Assembly (NCBI GenBank): GCA_945888475.1
Contig: CAMDAB010000018.1
Coordinates: 1 to 40,897 of the forward strand
Reading direction: 5' to 3'
DNA from: Saprospira grandis DSM 2844
GTDB lineage: Bacteria; Bacteroidota; Bacteroidia; Chitinophagales; Saprospiraceae
Length of the DNA: 40,897 nt
Each line of letters opens with the position of its first letter. The stretch's first letter is position 1. Both the position numbers and the translations under genes were made by a program. The notes under the pieces are model-generated. The model had not been told where the DNA came from and did not search any database. It was given only the letters and a program-made list of their open reading frames with translations. Shown one piece after another: positions 1 through 8,450 of the stretch.

Positions 1-155
1 GGGATGGCAATCACCGCTTTTTTGCCCTCCAGTTTATAGTCAACCAGAAAAATTACAGCTTTTGCTTTTTTCCAGGCTGCCTTGTTTTTAAAAGCCTTAA
101 TAAATTCAGCTTTTTTCATTTCCTTGATACTGTCTAGACTTAATTCTTCTGCCAT
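1..155 (-). CDS. Hypothetical protein, N-terminal part only (runs off the window)
   Basis: The minus strand is open from an ATG at 155 to the window edge, giving 51 complete codons. The peptide starts MAEELSLDSIKEMKKAEF, is rich in Lys and Ala, and continues into a short beta-like stretch (VIFLVDYKLEGKKAVIAI). It has no signal peptide, so it is probably a small cytosolic protein. A well-formed Bacteroidota promoter lies 50-80 bases upstream, which supports both the gene and this start. I do not recognise the family and give no function. Confidence 0.6.
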   Translation of the reverse strand, partial: MAEELSLDSIKEMKKAEFIKAFKNKAAWKKAKAVIFLVDYKLEGKKAVIAI

Positions 156-205
156 TAGATTTCGATTTAATTATTTTGTTAGAAAATATTGAAAAACTTG
201 CGGAC

Positions 206-236
206 CAAATTTAATGATACAACTCATTATAAACAA
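206..236 (-). promoter_or_regulatory. Bacteroidota-type promoter for the partial gene at 1-155
   Basis: On the minus strand, TTG (236-234) is followed after exactly 20 bases by TAAATTTG (213-206). This matches the Bacteroidota primary-sigma consensus TTG then TAnnTTTG. Transcription would begin near 199, leaving a leader of about 45 bases before the ATG at 155. Confidence 0.65.
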
Positions 237-283
237 GGAGTTTTTAAACAAAATGAACTATATTTTAAATAAATAAACAGTGC

Positions 284-314
284 TTGTTTTTTACGTTAAA
301 TTATCTTATATTTG
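284..314 (+). promoter_or_regulatory. Bacteroidota-type promoter reading rightward
   Basis: TTG (284-286), 20 bases, then TATATTTG (307-314). It diverges from the promoter at 206-236. The first coding start on this strand is 563, about 240 bases downstream, and a terminator-like hairpin at 452-487 lies between. The promoter may therefore serve a short noncoding transcript. Confidence 0.6.
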
Positions 315-320
315 CTCCGT

Positions 321-487
321 TTTATTGCAAAAAATACTTAACAGCGCTCAAAAGATCGTTCTAAGATAAATATACAATTGGTTTTTGATAGTTTGAATCC
401 TAAAGAGGAGTAGCAGCCTAGAAGTCTGTTTAAGGGGCATAGTGTTGTGGTGGCGGAGTAGAAAATTGCCAAAATTCGCCTTTTTTT
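321..487 (+). ncRNA. Candidate small RNA of about 165 nt
   Basis: The interval lies between a consensus promoter (284-314) and a hairpin with a T-tract (452-487). It contains no ATG. Some internal pairing is possible: CTTAACAG near 338 can pair, with one bulge, with CTGTTTAAG near 427, and TCCT AAAG AGGA forms a short hairpin followed by AGTAGCAGCC. The AGCAGCC string recalls the domain IV loop of SRP RNA, but the usual GGAA-type tetraloop is missing, so I do not call it ffs. The call rests on promoter and terminator placement only. Confidence 0.3.
452..487 (+). terminator. Possible intrinsic terminator
   Basis: GGCGGA (452-457) pairs with TTCGCC (475-480), with one G-T pair, and seven T follow (481-487). 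The stem is short and the 17-base loop is long, so termination may be weak. It would end a transcript begun at the 284-314 promoter before the lipoprotein gene at 563. Confidence 0.4.
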
Positions 488-562
488 AAGGAAGAAAAAT
501 AAAAAATTCCTTTAACGAATTTGAAGCGGTTCAATTTAATAAGTTTGTAAAAAATATAATTT

Positions 563-1162
563 ATGAATTCCACAATTTCGATTATTACCATTATACTTAC
601 CTTATTATCTTGCACATCTAATAATACGCCCACTAAATTTAGTACACAAACTACTCAAAATAATATTACAAATAATAAATTTATTCCAAACGCCAATAGA
701 AACCCTACACTAAACGCTAATATTAACCCTACGCTAAACGCTAATATTAACCCTACACTAAATGCTACTATTAACCCTACACTAAACGCTAATATTAACC
801 CTATACTAAACGCTAATATTAACCCTACACTAAACGCTAATATTAACCCTACACTAAATGCTAATATTAACCCTACACTAAACGCTAATATTAATCCTAC
901 ACTAAACGCTAATTTTGAAGGCTTTTATTTTTTTGATTTAAGCCTAAATTCTAATAAAATAGTTATTACAACAAATAAGAATAAAGTCTTATTGATTTTT
1001 GATACCTCTTTTGAATTTATTGAGTATGGCATTCACAACAACAATAATGGATACAATTTATTTGATTTAAATCATCAATGGATAGGACATCTTCAATCAG
1101 ACGGCAAAAAAGGCTATTTATACTTTGACCTTAACAATAAGTGGGTTGGTTTTCTAAACTAA
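563..1162 (+). CDS. Octad-repeat lipoprotein (NPTLNANI repeat), paralogue of the next gene
   Basis: 199 residues. A hydrophobic N-terminus ends in LTLLSC, a lipobox with Cys17, so the mature protein is probably a lipid-anchored surface or periplasmic protein. After a Thr/Asn-rich spacer, residues 47-118 are nine near-perfect copies of NPTLNANI. Residues 119-199 form a compact end domain with FEGFYFFD and two related segments, NLFDLNHQWIGHL and YFDLNNKWVGFL. The next gene has the same architecture. A TAAGTTTG element (540-547) lies just upstream, but the nearest TTG is only 16 bases away, so the promoter is uncertain. I do not know the family; a stalk of variable length carrying a small end domain fits the sequence. 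Confidence 0.8.
   Translation: MNSTISIITIILTLLSCTSNNTPTKFSTQTTQNNITNNKFIPNANRNPTLNANINPTLNANINPTLNATINPTLNANINPILNANINPTLNANINPTLNANINPTLNANINPTLNANFEGFYFFDLSLNSNKIVITTNKNKVLLIFDTSFEFIEYGIHNNNNGYNLFDLNHQWIGHLQSDGKKGYLYFDLNNKWVGFLN
701..916 (+). repeat. Nine tandem 24-bp coding repeats
   Basis: Nine in-frame 24-base units encode NPTLNANI with few changes (one NATI, one NPIL, a final NANF). Most base differences are silent (acg/aca, cgc/tgc), which indicates recent expansion by slippage or recombination. Copy number is likely to vary between strains. Confidence 0.9.
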
Positions 1163-1331
1163 AAAAAGCTGAATAGTAGTATTCGGGATGGCCTATATTA
1201 GATGAGCAAAGTATAAATCGAGGTTCTTAATGTTTTTGTAAAAGCCACACTGGAAATAAATGCTATTTATTACAATTTATCATTATTTTTATTGTTGAAA
1301 TCTATTTGCCCTATAATTAAAACAAATATTC

Positions 1332-2003
1332 ATGAAATATTTTCAGTATAAAGCCTTTTCCTTTTTTATAATAACAAGTATAGCCCTGTTTATGCTACAT
1401 GGTTGCAAGAATCCAAAATCAAAACAAGAGCCTTATTTGGTAGAAACGAATACTAATGAAGAAAATCAAGTATTTGTCGGAATCCCCGATTCTGGTCGCA
1501 ATCCCCTCATAAATAAATCAATTAATCCATTTGTAAATCAGGCCATTAATCCGGATAAAAACAACCTGTTAAATCCAAAATCTAATTCCTCGATTAATCC
1601 AAATGAAAATACAGCTGTAAATCCGATGATTAACGAAAAAATCCACCCCGGAATACACAAAGAATGGAGTTATATGGACAACAAAGCAATGAATCCACTT
1701 TTTACAAAACAAATAAATCCATCTTATGCAGTTAAATTTAATCCTAACTCAATAGAATTTGAAGGCATATACATTTTTGATAAAGAACAGAAAGTCAATG
1801 CATTTGCCTGTAAATTTTCAAATGATATAATGTTGATTTACAATACTAATTTTGAATTCTCAAAAATTGCCGTTAATAACAAAAATAAAGGATTTAACTT
1901 ATTTAATACTCGTCACGAATGGTTGGGCTTTATGATTTCTGACGAAAATGATGGTTTTTTACTCTTCGATACTCAAGGAAACTGGGAATTTTTTGCGCAT
2001 TAA
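1332..2003 (+). CDS. Octad-repeat lipoprotein with degenerate NPxxNxxI repeats
   Basis: 223 residues. A signal peptide ends in MLHGC (Cys25), giving a probable lipoprotein. Residues 57-144 can be cut without gaps into eleven octads of the form NPxxNxxI (NPLINKSI, NPFVNQAI, NPDKNNLL and so on), two of them strongly diverged (HPGIHKEW, SYMDNKAM). The end domain aligns with that of the upstream gene: FEGIYIFD, LIYNTNFEF, FNLFNTRHEWLGFM, LLFDTQGNW. Both repeat regions begin after IPxxxRNP. The 169-base gap from the first gene has no clear promoter or terminator. Function is unknown. Unlike its neighbour, the repeats here are old at the DNA level. Confidence 0.8.
   Translation: MKYFQYKAFSFFIITSIALFMLHGCKNPKSKQEPYLVETNTNEENQVFVGIPDSGRNPLINKSINPFVNQAINPDKNNLLNPKSNSSINPNENTAVNPMINEKIHPGIHKEWSYMDNKAMNPLFTKQINPSYAVKFNPNSIEFEGIYIFDKEQKVNAFACKFSNDIMLIYNTNFEFSKIAVNNKNKGFNLFNTRHEWLGFMISDENDGFLLFDTQGNWEFFAH
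1500..1763 (+). repeat. Eleven degenerate octapeptide repeats
   Basis: Codons 57-144 of the second lipoprotein form eleven consecutive eight-residue units with Asn-Pro at positions 1-2 and often Asn at 5 and Ile or Val at 8. The strict phase without indels suggests that the octad is a structural unit. Confidence 0.75.
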
Positions 2004-2076
2004 AAACGCATTATTGCTAAAGCCTATTCTAATAAGCAATCATCAATTGAATTCATATAAGCACTGCTCCAGCAAT

Positions 2077-2101
2077 AAAAAAAGCTGCCAATGGCAGCTT
2101 T
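2077..2101 (-). terminator. Terminator at the end of the dcw cluster
   Basis: AAAGCTGCC (2081-2089) and GGCAGCTTT (2093-2101) form a 9-bp stem with a 3-base loop. On the minus strand the stem is followed by a run of T (2083-2077). It sits 30 bases after the ftsZ stop. The symmetric arms could also stop rightward transcripts from the lipoprotein genes. Confidence 0.8.
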
Positions 2102-2131
2102 CAGGATGGAAAATATTTTACTGATTAAACA

Positions 2132-3556
2132 CTAATCGACATTATCGTGTAAATAAGAATTGGAATCTTTAATTTCAGGTGCGTTATCATCGCTGATTAC
2201 CCATCGGGAAAGATTCTTTTCGGAAGAATGCTCTACGTTATCCAATTTAAGACCTTTACGCAGGTAAGCAGGCTGATTCTCTAGCTCACTGATCAGTTCT
2301 GGACTGTCGAGTTTGTAAGAAGCAGTTTTTTGTTGCCTGTTGCGGTCATCGTTTTCTTTGTGAGACTCCTCTTTGGCATAGGGCTCAAGCTTGTCATTGA
2401 AAGTTTTTGAATTATGCTCCTTTTTTAAACCTGAGTTATAATCCATTTTCGATTGACTGTTTTTACCATAGCCACTGTAATCATCGTCATCATCGAGATC
2501 TACCTTAACCTGCTGTTTTTCGGTAGGCGGACCTACTTTTTTATCATTGCCACTATTGCCAAGCTCATTCGATGCGCTACGGTTCTGACTCTCTTTTTTG
2601 GCACTGCTAAAACCAGTGGCTATAACAGTTACAGAAAGTTTCTCTCCCAAAGACTCATCGAAACAGTTACCCCAGATAAGGTCGGTACCTTGACCAGCTT
2701 CTTCCTGAACATATTCGGTAATTTCAAAAATCTCATCCATCGTAACCTCGCGGGCACCTGAAGAGATATTTAGCAGAATATGTTTGGCGCCTTTGATATC
2801 ACTGTCTTCGAGGAGTGGCGACTGCAAGGCGGCTTCAACAGCACGAATTGCGCGGTCTTCCCCTTCAATGGCTGCTGTACCCATCACTGCTACGCCCGAA
2901 TCGCGCATAACGGTATTAACATCTTCGAAGTCGACATTGACATAACCGGGAACGGTGATAATTTCGGCAATACCTTTGGCTGCTGTTGTCAGAATCTCAT
3001 CGGCCTGTGCAAATGCATTGGTTATTGTGAGGTTACCAAAGATTTTACGCAGCTTATCGTTGGAAATTACAATGAGGGTATCTACATTTTTCTTCAACTC
3101 GGCCAAACCTTCGAGCGCCTGCTGCGAACGTCGTCTACCTTCAAAGGTAAAAGGCATCGTGACAATTGCAACTGTTAGAATGTCCATTTCTCTTGCTGCT
3201 TTGGCAATGACAGGTGCTGCACCGGTGCCGGTACCACCTCCCATACCTGCAGTAACAAAGAGCATTTTGGTACTATCTGCAAAAAAAGATCTTACTTCGT
3301 CGATCGATTCGAGGCAGCATTCGCGACCAACATTTGGCTTTGAACCGGCACCTCTTCCCTCGGTAAGACTCATGCCCAGCTGAATTTTTACAGGAACAGC
3401 ACTTTGTGCCATAGCCTGATTGTCGGTATTGCAGATAGCAAAATCGACACCTACAATTCCCTGTTTGTACATGTAGGAAACAGCATTGCTTCCTCCACCA
3501 CCTACACCAATTACCTTGATGATGGAAGATTCGTTTTCTGGTATGTTGAACAGCAT
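2132..3556 (-). CDS. ftsZ: Cell division GTPase FtsZ
   Basis: 474 residues. FtsZ is the tubulin-like GTPase that polymerises into the Z ring at midcell. The N-terminal half has the nucleotide-binding GVGGGGSNAV (residues 17-26) and the signature GGGTGTG (106-112). The T7 synergy loop reads NVDFEDVNTVM (from 208). After about residue 320 comes a long, charged, low-complexity linker. Near the end, PAYLRKG resembles the short C-terminal motif of Bacteroidota FtsZ, but it is followed by about 40 further residues, which is longer than I would expect. The gene is last in the dcw cluster, 152 bases after ftsA, and may have its own promoter in that gap. Confidence 0.98.
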   Translation of the reverse strand: MLFNIPENESSIIKVIGVGGGGSNAVSYMYKQGIVGVDFAICNTDNQAMAQSAVPVKIQLGMSLTEGRGAGSKPNVGRECCLESIDEVRSFFADSTKMLFVTAGMGGGTGTGAAPVIAKAAREMDILTVAIVTMPFTFEGRRRSQQALEGLAELKKNVDTLIVISNDKLRKIFGNLTITNAFAQADEILTTAAKGIAEIITVPGYVNVDFEDVNTVMRDSGVAVMGTAAIEGEDRAIRAVEAALQSPLLEDSDIKGAKHILLNISSGAREVTMDEIFEITEYVQEEAGQGTDLIWGNCFDESLGEKLSVTVIATGFSSAKKESQNRSASNELGNSGNDKKVGPPTEKQQVKVDLDDDDDYSGYGKNSQSKMDYNSGLKKEHNSKTFNDKLEPYAKEESHKENDDRNRQQKTASYKLDSPELISELENQPAYLRKGLKLDNVEHSSEKNLSRWVISDDNAPEIKDSNSYLHDNVD

Positions 3557-3633
3557 ATTTAAGACAGATTAAAAGACAAAAATGAAATTAGTCAATATCG
3601 GACATAAAACATTAGTTTGCCGATATATCTCGC

Positions 3634-3663
3634 CAAATTAACATTTTTATAAATTATTACCAA
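3634..3663 (-). promoter_or_regulatory. Possible promoter for ftsZ
   Basis: In the unusually long ftsA-ftsZ gap, the minus strand has TTG (3663-3661), 19 bases, then TTAATTTG (3641-3634). This is one mismatch from TAnnTTTG. It would give ftsZ a transcript with a leader of about 70 bases, separate from the long dcw message. Confidence 0.35.
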
Positions 3664-3708
3664 TTCTTTATCTGAAAAAAGTTAAAGATTGATAAAAATC
3701 AGGGCAAC

Positions 3709-5055
3709 TTATTTCAAATCTGCATCCGGTTCCGACTCAAACCACTGTCTGGTACGCTGATAAATTTTATCAAGCCAATTCGATTTCTGAGGATCTTTTT
3801 TATTCACCCCTTGTGTCTGCTTAGCAGTGCTAACTGTTGTTGTCTTGCTGATTTGATTTCCAGAATACGAACCAGTAAACTGACGTACTTTACCGTTTTC
3901 GATATCTTCAAATCCTTTAAGTACCAAACCAATTGCAGTTGAAAAAACTGGGCTTGCAACTTCTTTCTCATAACCATGCGCAAGGTGTTCAACCGGAATG
4001 CCAGTTCTTGCATTCAACCCGGTACGAAGCTCAACCAATTTTGCAAGATTTTTCAACAAGGCACCACCACCCGTGAGAACAATGCCACCACTCAATTTAC
4101 GATCGAAACCCGATTTGCGGATTTCCCAATAAACCTGATCGATGATTTCTTCCATACGGGCCTGTATGATATGGGCCAGATTACGTTCAGAAATTTCCTT
4201 GTGCGGATGACCTTTCAGCCCTGCAATTGTAATGATACGGTTCTCTTCTATTTCAGATGCCATTGCTGAACCGAATTTTACTTTGAGTTTTTCGGCCTGC
4301 TGCTGCATTACACTGCATCCTTCCTTGATGTCCTTAGTAATAACATTGCCACCAAAAGGGATAACTGCAGTATGGCGGATAATACCCTCGTGGAAGATAG
4401 CAATATCGGTTGTACCACCTCCGATATCAACCAATGCAATACCTGCTTCAGTCTCCTCTTTGCTGAGTACTGCGGCTGAAGATGCAATTGGTTCAAGCGT
4501 AAGGCCTGCCATTTCAAGTTTTGATTTCTCAACACATTTCTGCAGATTTTTTATGGCTGTAATCTGCCCTGTGATGATGTGGAAATTCGCTTCGAGCCGA
4601 ACACCCGACATACCAACAGGGTCAACAATTCCTTGTTCGGAATCGACGATATACTCCTGCGGAATAACATGAATAATCTTGTCGCCCGGGGGCAAGGCCA
4701 ATTTGTACATATCGTTGATAAGACTGTCGATATCGCTATGCGCAATCTCATCGTGAATGCTGCTGCGGGTATGAATTCCGCGATGTTGCAAACTTTTGAT
4801 GTGCTGACCTGCAATACCAACATTGATGACCCCGATTTCGAGACCTGAGCGGTGTTCAGCTTCAGCAATGGCATCGCTGATTGCCTTTACCGTTTTTTCG
4901 ATATTGGAAACTACACCTCTGATAACACCGACAGATTCTACCTTGCCGGTTCCGAGTATTTCCAATTTGCCGTTTACGTCTTTACGGCCAGCCATTGCGA
5001 CTATTTTGGTTGTACCAATGTCGAGGGCTACTACGATTTCATTATTATTCTCCAT
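3709..5055 (-). CDS. ftsA: Cell division protein FtsA (actin-like Z-ring tether)
   Basis: FtsA is an actin-fold ATPase that tethers FtsZ filaments to the membrane and recruits later division proteins. The protein shows the phosphate-1 motif ALDIGTTKIVA near the start, the phosphate-2 motif DIGGGTTDIAI and the adenosine motif LTGGGALLKNL. The C-terminus is the expected amphipathic membrane-binding helix (WLDKIYQRTRQWFE) after a flexible linker. An upstream ATG at 5079 would add eight residues. I prefer 5055 because MENNNEIVVALDIG matches the usual start of the family. It follows ftsQ by about 60 bases. Confidence 0.97.
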   Translation of the reverse strand: MENNNEIVVALDIGTTKIVAMAGRKDVNGKLEILGTGKVESVGVIRGVVSNIEKTVKAISDAIAEAEHRSGLEIGVINVGIAGQHIKSLQHRGIHTRSSIHDEIAHSDIDSLINDMYKLALPPGDKIIHVIPQEYIVDSEQGIVDPVGMSGVRLEANFHIITGQITAIKNLQKCVEKSKLEMAGLTLEPIASSAAVLSKEETEAGIALVDIGGGTTDIAIFHEGIIRHTAVIPFGGNVITKDIKEGCSVMQQQAEKLKVKFGSAMASEIEENRIITIAGLKGHPHKEISERNLAHIIQARMEEIIDQVYWEIRKSGFDRKLSGGIVLTGGGALLKNLAKLVELRTGLNARTGIPVEHLAHGYEKEVASPVFSTAIGLVLKGFEDIENGKVRQFTGSYSGNQISKTTTVSTAKQTQGVNKKDPQKSNWLDKIYQRTRQWFESEPDADLK

Positions 5056-5118
5056 CCTATTAGAGTTTAGTGCGGGCAAAGCCCAATTAAATAAAAAGTG
5101 TTTTCAGTAAAAATTATA

Positions 5119-5943
5119 TTAGTCGTTTTTTTTGCTATTTTTCTCAGTTGGCTGTTCTTTCATTTTTGCTACTATCTGATTATCATATGCCAGACTGATG
5201 TATTTATATTTTTCCCAACCTTCGTAGGGCAAAGCTTTCTCATAGAAATTCTGCAGACGGATAAGCTTATCATCGCTATTGTCGGCAGGTAAACCGAAAT
5301 AAATCTTGTGATTTCCCAATTTAGGTACCAGAATTGCCTCACCATTATGGTCAATATGTATCTGTTCAATTTGCACTTTCAATAATGGATTTGCCAATAT
5401 TTTTTTTGCCAGTTGAAAGACTTGATTCAGTCGATTTTCGGGCAATTCGAGGAATGCTTCATTATAAATTCCGATATCTCCAGTGACAACTAGATTTCGA
5501 GCCGTATATTTTGACGAATGCGGTATTCTGGTTCCTTTTTCATCGAGATAATAAGTTTCGTCTTCGAGATCCATTATCCTCAATATAGGTTCCCTCTGAC
5601 TCACTTTTATATTTACATTATTCAAAGCATCGATATACACATCGGCATCTTTAATAAACAAATCCTGTTCAAGTGCAAGTTCGGTAGCTTTTGCATTGAT
5701 TTTTTCGATAGTCTGCCCCTCTACATAATGTCCGAACTTATTGAAAATTATGCTTTTAACATCATCCTCGTTTACAAAACGGATTTTATTAGAATCTTCG
5801 ATAATCTGAATTTTCAACTCTTTTACCAAACTTTTTCTTTTGTAACGGAGCGCGCCCATCACAATCAGCAGCAGTACAAGAGCAACAAGGACCCAAATGA
5901 GTCTCTTGACGATCCAGCGCATTCTTTTTGGATGTATTTTCAT
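5119..5943 (-). CDS. ftsQ: Cell division protein FtsQ
   Basis: 274 residues. FtsQ is a bitopic inner-membrane division protein that links early and late divisome parts. A short basic cytoplasmic stretch (KIHPKRMRWIVKR) is followed by one membrane helix (about residues 14-32). A POTRA-like segment follows (KELKIQIIEDSNKIRFVNEDDV onward, about 41-115), then the FtsQ beta domain (DLEDETYYLDEKGTRIP). Sequence identity in this family is low, so the call rests on topology and on the position between murC and ftsA. The C-terminus is short and polar. Confidence 0.92.
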   Translation of the reverse strand: MKIHPKRMRWIVKRLIWVLVALVLLLIVMGALRYKRKSLVKELKIQIIEDSNKIRFVNEDDVKSIIFNKFGHYVEGQTIEKINAKATELALEQDLFIKDADVYIDALNNVNIKVSQREPILRIMDLEDETYYLDEKGTRIPHSSKYTARNLVVTGDIGIYNEAFLELPENRLNQVFQLAKKILANPLLKVQIEQIHIDHNGEAILVPKLGNHKIYFGLPADNSDDKLIRLQNFYEKALPYEGWEKYKYISLAYDNQIVAKMKEQPTEKNSKKND

Positions 5944-5977
5944 GTTCCGTTATAAAATTTTATTTAATTATTATTTT

Positions 5978-7339
5978 TCAGGCATTAAAAACTGCTTTGG
6001 CGATGTCTTTTGTCATGGCACCAATATCGCCGGCTCCCAATGTCATTAAAACTTCAAATTTCCTATTTTTAAGTGTATCAATCAAATTATTTTTCGAAAC
6101 TAGTTCTTTGCTTTTAGATTTCATTTTTTCGAAAATGATATTGGAACTAACTCCCTCAATCGGCAATTCTCTTGCAGGGTAAATATCCATCAACAATACT
6201 TCGTCCAATTCATCGAGCGCAGCGGCAAAACCATCAACAAAATCGCGGGTTCTGGAATAAAGATGCGGCTGAAAAACTCCGGTAATCTTACGATCGGGAT
6301 AAAGACTGCGTGCCGCTCTGATTGCTGCCCTCAACTCTTCGGGATGATGTGCATAATCATCGATAAAAACTGCTTCGGGACTCACATAAACCCATTCGAA
6401 CCTGCGCCAGATTCCTCGAAAAGTTCTAAGTGCCTGTCTGATTTTTTGTTCATCGCAACCCAGCAAACGTGCAACAGCAATAGCCGCTGTAGCATTTTCA
6501 ACATTGTGTCGGCCTGGCAGGGTAAACAAAAGGTCATCCAAAGTTAAAGCAGCTGCACTGTCTTTCCAGTCAAAAACAAAGTTAGGCGCTTCGGAACGGA
6601 TTCTGAAACTATGATAATCGGCACTGTTATCGGTTCCATAACTGTGTATTTTTGCTTTTATTCCTTCTTTATCTACATTTTCTTCCAAGCCTTTGCGTAG
6701 TAAAAGATGCCCTTTTGCCTGACCCATAAATTTCACATAGGTCGATTTCATTTCATCATGATTGCCATAAATATCCAAATGATCGGCATCCATAGAGGTT
6801 ACGATGGCAATTTCGGGATTCAGCTGCAGGAAGGAACGGTCAAATTCATCGGCTTCCATTACCACCCATTCAGAATTTCCATTAATGAAATTTGAATTGA
6901 AATTATTGGCTATGCCACCCAGAAAAGCGGTACAGTCGATACCGGCAGTCCGAAGAATATAGGTTAAAATTGAACTGGTACTGGTTTTACCATGTGTACC
7001 TGCTACTGCAATGGTTTTACGGTTTCTGGAAATCAGGCCAAGGACTTCCGCTCTTTTCATGATGCTAAATCCATTTTCGCGGAAATAAATCAGCTCAGCA
7101 TGTTCTTTTGGAATAGCCGGTGTATAAATTACCAGATCGATACCCTCGGGAATGAGTGCAATATCTTCGTGATAATGTATTTGCATACCCTCCTGTTCCA
7201 ATTCGGCAGTCAAATCGGTACGTACTCTGTCATAGCCCCAGATTTTCATTCCAAGACCATTGAAATAACGGGCAAGGGCACTCATGCCTATACCGCCAAT
7301 TCCGACGAAGTAAATCTTTTTGATGCTGGAGAAATCCAT
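5978..7339 (-). CDS. murC: UDP-N-acetylmuramate--L-alanine ligase MurC
   Basis: 453 residues, the normal length. MurC adds L-Ala to UDP-MurNAc using ATP, the first amino-acid step of the peptidoglycan stem peptide, in the cytosol. A UDP-binding Rossmann motif GIGGIGMS lies at residues 13-20 and the ATP-binding loop GTHGKTS at 114-120. The Mur ligase central-domain signature EADEFDRSFL follows. The C-terminal domain has DDYAHHPEELRA, typical of MurC. It sits between murG (16-base gap) and ftsQ (34-base gap) in the same transcription unit. Confidence 0.98.
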   Translation of the reverse strand: MDFSSIKKIYFVGIGGIGMSALARYFNGLGMKIWGYDRVRTDLTAELEQEGMQIHYHEDIALIPEGIDLVIYTPAIPKEHAELIYFRENGFSIMKRAEVLGLISRNRKTIAVAGTHGKTSTSSILTYILRTAGIDCTAFLGGIANNFNSNFINGNSEWVVMEADEFDRSFLQLNPEIAIVTSMDADHLDIYGNHDEMKSTYVKFMGQAKGHLLLRKGLEENVDKEGIKAKIHSYGTDNSADYHSFRIRSEAPNFVFDWKDSAAALTLDDLLFTLPGRHNVENATAAIAVARLLGCDEQKIRQALRTFRGIWRRFEWVYVSPEAVFIDDYAHHPEELRAAIRAARSLYPDRKITGVFQPHLYSRTRDFVDGFAAALDELDEVLLMDIYPARELPIEGVSSNIIFEKMKSKSKELVSKNNLIDTLKNRKFEVLMTLGAGDIGAMTKDIAKAVFNA

Positions 7340-7355
7340 ATAATTTAATTCAAAT

Positions 7356-8441
7356 TTATTTTTTCAATGCCAGACATTCCTTAGCTATCCTTTCCGATGC
7401 ATCGGGCATTGTGAGTTTTTTAATATTTATTTCCAATTCATTAATACGTTTTTCATCATTGAGCAAATCGAGCGCAGTTTTTACCAGAGTTTTTCTGGCC
7501 TCAGCATCTTTTACCAAAACGGCTGCATCTTTTTTCACCAAAGACATCGCATTGGAGGTCTGATGGTCCTCGGCAACATTTGGCGAAGGAATCAGAATCG
7601 CAGCTTTTCCGCAAACACAGAGTTCAGAAATGGTAAGCGCTCCTGCCCTTGCAATCACCAGATCGGCTGCAGCATAAGCCAAGTCCATCCGATCGATAAA
7701 TCCCAACACTTTCACAGATGCCATTGCAGCAGCCATAGGCGAAAAGGTTTCGAAATAAAATTTACCTACCTGCCAGATTATCTGAACGTTTGCTTCAGTC
7801 AGTTCCTTCAAATTATTTCCTATACTTTCGTTGATAGTTTTGGCTCCCAAGCTACCTCCAGTTACTAAAATAACCTTTTTATCGTTGTCTAATCCATAAT
7901 GTTTAAGTCCTTCTGCTTTCTTGCTGCTGGTATCGAGAATATCCTGTCGAACAGGGTTACCAGTGAGAATCATTTTTTCTTTAGGAAAGAAACGTTCCAT
8001 ATTATCGTAGGCAACACAGATTTTTTTCGCAGATTTTGCCAAAAGCTGATTGGTCTTTCCAGCAAAAGAGTTTTGTTCGTGAATGAGTGTTGGAATTTTT
8101 CTCCATCCTGCTACTTTCAGGGCTACTCCGCTTGCATAACCACCCACTCCAATTACAGCATCAGGTTTGAATTTAGAAATCAGTCCCCATACCTTAATCA
8201 TCGAAAACAAAATTTTAAAGGGCAGACTGATATTTTTCCAAAGTTCTTTACGTTGAAAACCGCTGATCCAAAGCCCTTCAATCTTATAGCCAGCTTTAGG
8301 AACTTTTTCCATTTCCATTTTACCCTTGGCACCAATAAACAGGAACTCAGCCTCGGGCATCTCTTTTTTGATAGCCTCGGCAATTGCAATAGCGGGATAA
8401 ATATGACCGCCTGTTCCTCCTCCACTGATGATAAATTTCAT
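7356..8441 (-). CDS. murG: UDP-GlcNAc transferase MurG (lipid II synthase)
   Basis: 361 residues. MurG transfers GlcNAc from UDP-GlcNAc to lipid I at the cytoplasmic membrane face, making lipid II. It is a GT-B glycosyltransferase: the N-terminal glycine loop GGGTGGH lies at residues 7-13, and HEQNSFAGKTN is the acceptor-side motif. The C-terminal donor domain has VTGGSLGAKTIN and the UDP-GlcNAc region ARAGALTISEL. The gene starts 9 bases after ftsW. Confidence 0.98.
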   Translation of the reverse strand: MKFIISGGGTGGHIYPAIAIAEAIKKEMPEAEFLFIGAKGKMEMEKVPKAGYKIEGLWISGFQRKELWKNISLPFKILFSMIKVWGLISKFKPDAVIGVGGYASGVALKVAGWRKIPTLIHEQNSFAGKTNQLLAKSAKKICVAYDNMERFFPKEKMILTGNPVRQDILDTSSKKAEGLKHYGLDNDKKVILVTGGSLGAKTINESIGNNLKELTEANVQIIWQVGKFYFETFSPMAAAMASVKVLGFIDRMDLAYAAADLVIARAGALTISELCVCGKAAILIPSPNVAEDHQTSNAMSLVKKDAAVLVKDAEARKTLVKTALDLLNDEKRINELEINIKKLTMPDASERIAKECLALKK

Positions 8442-8450
8442 AACTATAAT

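Noticed and set aside
321-487. SRP RNA (ffs) identity for the small RNA candidate
   Set aside because: Only the AGCAGCC string fits; the GGAA-type tetraloop and the usual symmetric loop are not present.
701-916. CRISPR-like array
   Set aside because: The 24-bp units are directly adjacent without spacers and are in frame within a lipoprotein gene.
2453-3383. Plus-strand ORFs opposite ftsZ
   Set aside because: They are antisense shadows of a highly conserved gene, with no promoter and no protein-like composition.
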